NCBI GenBank assembly: GCA_039105265.1
Contig: JAPFFF010000007.1
Span: forward strand, 2,852,001 to 2,916,000
Reading direction: 5' to 3'
From: Tritrichomonas musculus
Taxonomy: Eukaryota; Parabasalia; Tritrichomonadida; Tritrichomonadidae
Length of the DNA stretch: 64,000 nucleotides
Of the stretch, positions 60,216 to 64,000 are shown one piece after another. The translations under genes and the position numbers were made by a program. Each line of letters starts with the position of its first letter. The first letter of the stretch is position 1. The notes below the pieces were generated by a model, which worked only from the letters and a program-made list of their open reading frames with translations, was not told where the DNA came from and made no database searches.

Positions 60216-61269
60216 CAAATATAAAATGAAATGAAGAAAATTTTGAAAAATTAAATAATTCCTATCAATTTTCTGAAAACTATTCAAATTAAACCAATTT
60301 TTTTCAGAAATTTTTAAAAAATGATTTTGAGACTTTCAATACTATAAATAATGGGGGAATGGAGAAAAAAAATATATGTCAACTATCTATTTCATATTAA
60401 GATGCTCTAAATTCCTATAATTTGCGTATGACATTGAATTCAAATTTTCTGATTCCTGTCATACGCCTTTTCTATTTATGAAAGCAAAAAAAAATTCAAT
60501 AAGAAGGGAAACAAAATTGAAAGATATAATCATCCAGTTGAAGAATTTTCAACTTCAGGTAAAAATCATCAAAAGCAGATTTTATTTACTTTATTCGTAT
60601 ATAAATGAAATATGAAACAGAGAAATAAATGATTTTTTTTGTAAATATGATAAGAAAAAATAAAATAAGTCATATATGTGGAAATATACAAAAATATCAA
60701 ATGTTGTAGTATAAATTAAAATAGTACAAACCTAATTATCTTAATTTCATCAAAATATATTTACTAAATCAAAAAAGCATATTTGAATTCATTTGAAGTT
60801 TGCGGTATCATTCAAATGCACGCATAATATGATTGACTAAATTATCTTTAATTTTTTTTACTGACCTAAAAACATTTTGATATTCTGATCAAAGAAATTT
60901 TTGATATAAAATAATCAAAAATTAGGTTCTCCATGAATTATTATTAATTAAATTGTTATTGGATGGTCTATTATTAACTAAATAATCTATAAAAGGAATG
61001 AAATGATTGAATGTTCATTTGATAGTAATTGCTCGTATTATAAACTTTTCCATCTATTTATTTTACAACTAATTTAAAGTCACAAATGATGAAATTGGTT
61101 AGGAATAATTCTTTTTTTGCAGAGAAAAAATTATTTCAAAATTCTATTTTGAATACTAGTTGGCATCTTTTATTAAAATTTTTAAAATGTTTATTTTCTG
61201 AGACTTGATTTAATTTTTTCTGAGTGAGTGTTTCATTAAATCTTTAGAAATTTATACATATAAATTTCA
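60216..61269. other. Divergent spacer with a short inverted repeat
   Basis: This spacer lies between the IBD gene (minus) and the BTB-like/F5-8C gene (plus). The inverted repeat at 60424-60466 is listed separately; the rest is AT-rich without gene signals. Confidence 0.4.
60424..60466. repeat. 10-bp perfect inverted repeat GCGTATGACA/TGTCATACGC
   Basis: The two arms (60424-60433, 60457-60466) are perfect complements and enclose 23 bases. It stands out by its GC content in an AT-rich divergent promoter region, so it may be a regulatory site or the core of a tiny foldback element. Confidence 0.5.
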
Positions 61270-63102
61270 ATGTCAAATAAAGGACGAGATATTGCAACTA
61301 TATCGCCAAATCCTACATTTCAAATTCAGAATAAACTCGAGCAGATTAAAATCGTAGCTTCTGATAGGATTGAACTTGCAATAAATTTATCAAAATATAG
61401 ACTTAAATATCTATTTGAAACTGAACCAATTCCGTTAATTGGAAAAATCTATAATCAAAAATGTTTTGATATTTTCATAAAAATTGCGTGCAATAAAATT
61501 AAAGAAACAGACGAAAAAAAATATATAATGGAAAACTCGCTTTATTTATATGTTTATTCAGATATTTGGGGATTTGACGAATTAAAAGATAAAATAAAAC
61601 AATGTTGGATAAATGACTCTTCTTTATTATTATGTAATGATGATAATGAACAAAATTCTCAATTTTTGTCGGATATAATAGATTTTTTACGAGATGAAAC
61701 TGATCCTAATAACTATGCATTTGCAAAAGATGGCGAAACTCTTGATCATATTGCACCTATTGATTTTTTTGTGGAAAATATTAATATGATATTGGAGAAA
61801 GAACTTTTTATTGGTTTAACACCTGAATTTTTAAATTTGATCATTCAAAAAGTTGATCCCACAAAATTAGATAGTCGCATATATTTTGAATTTTTGGTTC
61901 ATTATATTGAAAAGGCTCAAGAAAGAGATGATGATCTTCTTTCTTATGCATCTTTGATTCATTATATTGATTTTGATCAATTATGTTTTGATGATCTCAA
62001 AAAAATTACTCAAATGAAATTTCATCCAAAATATGAAGAATATTTTGACTTTCTTACGATAAGACAATTTAAATCCTTTGCTCAAAAAATGATTGATGAA
62101 AATGAAGACACAAAAAAAGCAATACAAGCTATAAGAGATGAAATTGGATCCATAAAAAAGCAATATGATCATCAAATTCGTAATATTGAAAAAAAACAAG
62201 ATGACTTAGAAGAAAAAATTAAGGAATTGATTGAAACAAATAAAAAAGATGTAGTTAATGCTGTTAAAAGTCAATATGATCCATTAGTGCAAAGAATAAA
62301 AAGTAATCAAAATGAGATTGAGGAATTGAATAAAAAATTTGAGAAATTAGAAAAAATTCAAAAAGATGAAAGTGAAGTTCACGCTGCCGTTTTAGATACC
62401 TTAAAAAAAATTGAATCAATTGATTCAAAATTTTGTGAAATGAGTAAGAAATATAATATTTCTTCATATGTTGTTTCTTCAATTAACCAGCAATTTATTC
62501 CAATGAGAAAAGGTGATGAACAATTTTTCAAATATACAGATAATGAAGTTTACAGTGAAACAATTTTAAATGATTTAATTATTGAAGCTGAATTGCAAAA
62601 TTTAAAAGATGAAAAATGTACTTTTAAACCTTTTTTAGTTAATGAAACAAATCCAATAATTTATTTTCAATTTAATCAAGAAAACTCGAATGTTCAATCC
62701 AGTTCACTTGACTTACTTATAAAAGAATATGAATTTGAACCTAATAATGAATTGGGAGGCAGACAGATTCTTTCCTGGTGTCTTGAAGGTTACTTTCCCA
62801 TTAATATAGAAGATTATGATAAATTTTATGATAATCCTCAGATTATTAGTGATGATAATTGGTTTCAGATTTCGACTCATAGTGTTGCAGAGGTTAGTGA
62901 TCAGAATATAAATTTGAATCATAATAATCAAAGATGTGACCAATTAGCTCAGGATGGAAATGTTTATAAATGTTCTCTAGAATTCAGTCCAATATGTAAA
63001 TATGTAAGATTTAGGATGATTAGAAATTCAAATGATGACAATGTTTTGGCAATTAAAAGATTAAAAATATCTGGGAGAGTTCTTCATCCTTTCAAACTAT
63101 AA
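61270..63102 (+). CDS. BTB-like / coiled-coil / F5-8C (galactose-binding-like) protein
   Basis: A 610-residue protein from the ATG at 61270. Residues about 25-115 are a degenerate BTB-like module (IKIVASDRIELAINLSKYRL; LYLYVYSDIWGFDELKDKIK, equivalent to the last BTB helices). Residues 115-275 are BACK-like helices. Residues about 275-385 are a coiled coil (KKQYDHQIRNIEKKQDDLEE). Residues about 400-610 resemble an F5/8-type C discoidin fold: NNELGGRQILSWCLEGYFPI, DNWFQISTHSVAEVSDQN, then CKYVRFRMIRNSNDDNVLAI and a final strand KRLKISGRVLHP. This order is found in many proteins of trichomonads and other protists. The C-terminal domain could bind a ligand or glycan; function is unknown. There is no signal peptide, so it is probably cytosolic. 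Confidence 0.75.
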   Translation: MSNKGRDIATISPNPTFQIQNKLEQIKIVASDRIELAINLSKYRLKYLFETEPIPLIGKIYNQKCFDIFIKIACNKIKETDEKKYIMENSLYLYVYSDIWGFDELKDKIKQCWINDSSLLLCNDDNEQNSQFLSDIIDFLRDETDPNNYAFAKDGETLDHIAPIDFFVENINMILEKELFIGLTPEFLNLIIQKVDPTKLDSRIYFEFLVHYIEKAQERDDDLLSYASLIHYIDFDQLCFDDLKKITQMKFHPKYEEYFDFLTIRQFKSFAQKMIDENEDTKKAIQAIRDEIGSIKKQYDHQIRNIEKKQDDLEEKIKELIETNKKDVVNAVKSQYDPLVQRIKSNQNEIEELNKKFEKLEKIQKDESEVHAAVLDTLKKIESIDSKFCEMSKKYNISSYVVSSINQQFIPMRKGDEQFFKYTDNEVYSETILNDLIIEAELQNLKDEKCTFKPFLVNETNPIIYFQFNQENSNVQSSSLDLLIKEYEFEPNNELGGRQILSWCLEGYFPINIEDYDKFYDNPQIISDDNWFQISTHSVAEVSDQNINLNHNNQRCDQLAQDGNVYKCSLEFSPICKYVRFRMIRNSNDDNVLAIKRLKISGRVLHPFKL

Positions 63103-63461
63103 GAATGTTAGACAATGTAATATATTATTTTTTATTTTATAAAATTGATATTATTTGGTGCTTTTAAATTATTTATTTGGTAAATTATTATTGGTTAATA
63201 ATACCTGCTTATTTAAAAAAATGGATTGTTGTTCATATTAAAATTTCATTGCAATTTCAATATATTGCTAATTTAATTACAAAAATTGATCCACTAAAGA
63301 AGTTCTTAAAGAAAAATAATATCTAGGGTCTTTATTAAATTTACCCTTTATAAATGTTATTGTTGATGTTTTTTTTCTAAATTTTAAAAAAAAAAAAAAA
63401 AAAAGAAAAAATGAACAATAACGAACGACTACCAAATATGTATCTAAAAATCATAATATTA
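63103..63461. other. Convergent 3' spacer with an A run
   Basis: AT-rich spacer between two convergent genes, with an A run near 63389-63404. Nothing else is recognised. Confidence 0.4.
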
Positions 63462-63848
63462 TTAAATAGAAATAACAGAAAATTGAATTACCCAAACAAA
63501 TGGATCGTCTGTTTTTATATGATCACCATATATCCGAGATATTTCATTAATATATTCTTCTTGTGAAGAGAATCCTTCATTTATGGCTTGATATTTTGAA
63601 ATTTGTGAAACGTGTTGAACTATAATTTTTTCAATTTGAATTTGAATTAAGACAGGTATATTGTTGCATGTTACATCAACAATTTGGCCTACATTCCAAG
63701 CACATTTTTCAACTAATTCCTTTTCAAGTGAAGGTGTAATATCAATAGAATCAACTTTAAATTTAATCAACCTTGAAGTAAAAGTTTTTTGTCCATTTTT
63801 AATAAGTTGTATGAATTTTTCATCAAAATTAATCGAGTTTTGTTTCAT
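63462..63848 (-). CDS. ASCH-domain protein
   Basis: A 128-residue protein; the first ATG in frame is 63848. The ASCH fold fits over the whole length: KFIQLIKNGQKTFTSRLIKF (11-30), WNVGQIVDVTCNNI (50-63), LIQIQIEKIIVQHVSQISKY (66-85), NEGFSSQEEYINEISRIYGD and DPFVWVIQFSVI. ASCH proteins are PUA-like beta-barrels; one member, YqfB of E. coli, is an N4-acetylcytidine amidohydrolase using Lys, Thr and Glu. Here Lys21, Thr24 and Glu72 occupy comparable places, so similar chemistry is possible but not shown. Others in the family act as RNA-binding or coactivator modules. The small size and single domain fit the prokaryotic-type ASCH proteins. Confidence 0.8.
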   Translation of the reverse strand: MKQNSINFDEKFIQLIKNGQKTFTSRLIKFKVDSIDITPSLEKELVEKCAWNVGQIVDVTCNNIPVLIQIQIEKIIVQHVSQISKYQAINEGFSSQEEYINEISRIYGDHIKTDDPFVWVIQFSVISI

Positions 63849-64000
63849 TTTATAATATTTAAAATAATATAGGATGGTGATTTCTATGAGTTTTATCAAA
63901 ATTTGGAATTAATTAAGCATTCGTTTTTTTGTGAAAATTCCGTTAACAAATGAGGATTATAATTAATATTCATTATTTATTATAGAAAATATTTTTAAAA
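63849..64000. other. Right edge: upstream region of the ASCH gene
   Basis: 152 bp of AT-rich DNA that should include the ASCH promoter. No further gene begins before the edge. Confidence 0.4.

Overview
The window looks like nuclear DNA of a parabasalid (trichomonad) protist, most likely a Tritrichomonas-like species. Four things point there. First, a protein with the trichomonad initiator-binding (IBD) transcription-factor fold lies at 59715-60215. Second, a 2,833-residue BspA-type leucine-rich-repeat surface protein lies at 37499-46000. Third, three proteins start with a degenerate BTB-like module, one of them continuing into DUF3447-type ankyrin repeats at the left edge. Fourth, the genes are uninterrupted, on both strands, and separated by very AT-rich spacers. 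The species is an inference; no rRNA or other species marker is present.

Layout. 1-2486: BTB-like/ankyrin gene running off the left edge. 2818-7835: CCDC25/Jlp2-like gene, SLC13/Pho90-like anion transporter, small coiled-coil gene, and a dynein-2 (IFT) intermediate chain of the WDR34 type. 7836-9552: 1.7 kb without a gene. 9553-18085: a degenerate ubiquitin-protease-like protein with polyQ, an Armadillo-like protein and IFT139/TTC21B. 18273-18354: tRNA-Leu(UAA). 19252-23587: dCTP deaminase and THO complex subunit THOC2. 24006-34979 (all minus strand): BTB-like coiled-coil protein, a giant repeat/P-loop protein with about 57 repeats, and a coiled-coil protein resembling outer-dynein-arm docking proteins. 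34980-49948: a mobile-element-rich region around the BspA-like gene. 50000-55626: bacterial-type GNAT acetyltransferase, an RRM/RS-like protein and a multi-RRM-like protein. 55864-64000: Ski3/TTC37-like TPR protein, IBD protein, BTB-like/F5-8C-like protein and an ASCH-domain protein.

Functional themes. Two genes serve retrograde intraflagellar transport (dynein-2 intermediate chain and IFT139), and a third may belong to the axoneme. Several act in RNA biology (THOC2, Ski3-like, two RRM proteins, ASCH). Two small enzymes (dCTP deaminase, GNAT) look bacterial or archaeal and are candidates for lateral transfer. The genes are not arranged as operons: they have individual spacers and mixed orientation.

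Mobile DNA. Two TA-flanked elements of about 555 bp lie in opposite orientation on either side of the BspA-like gene. One is split by a 1,611-bp element with 14-bp inverted ends and TTAA target duplications. A 101-bp element has related ends. A 721-bp foldback element has 211-bp arms and an extra internal copy of its end. None of these encodes an intact transposase.
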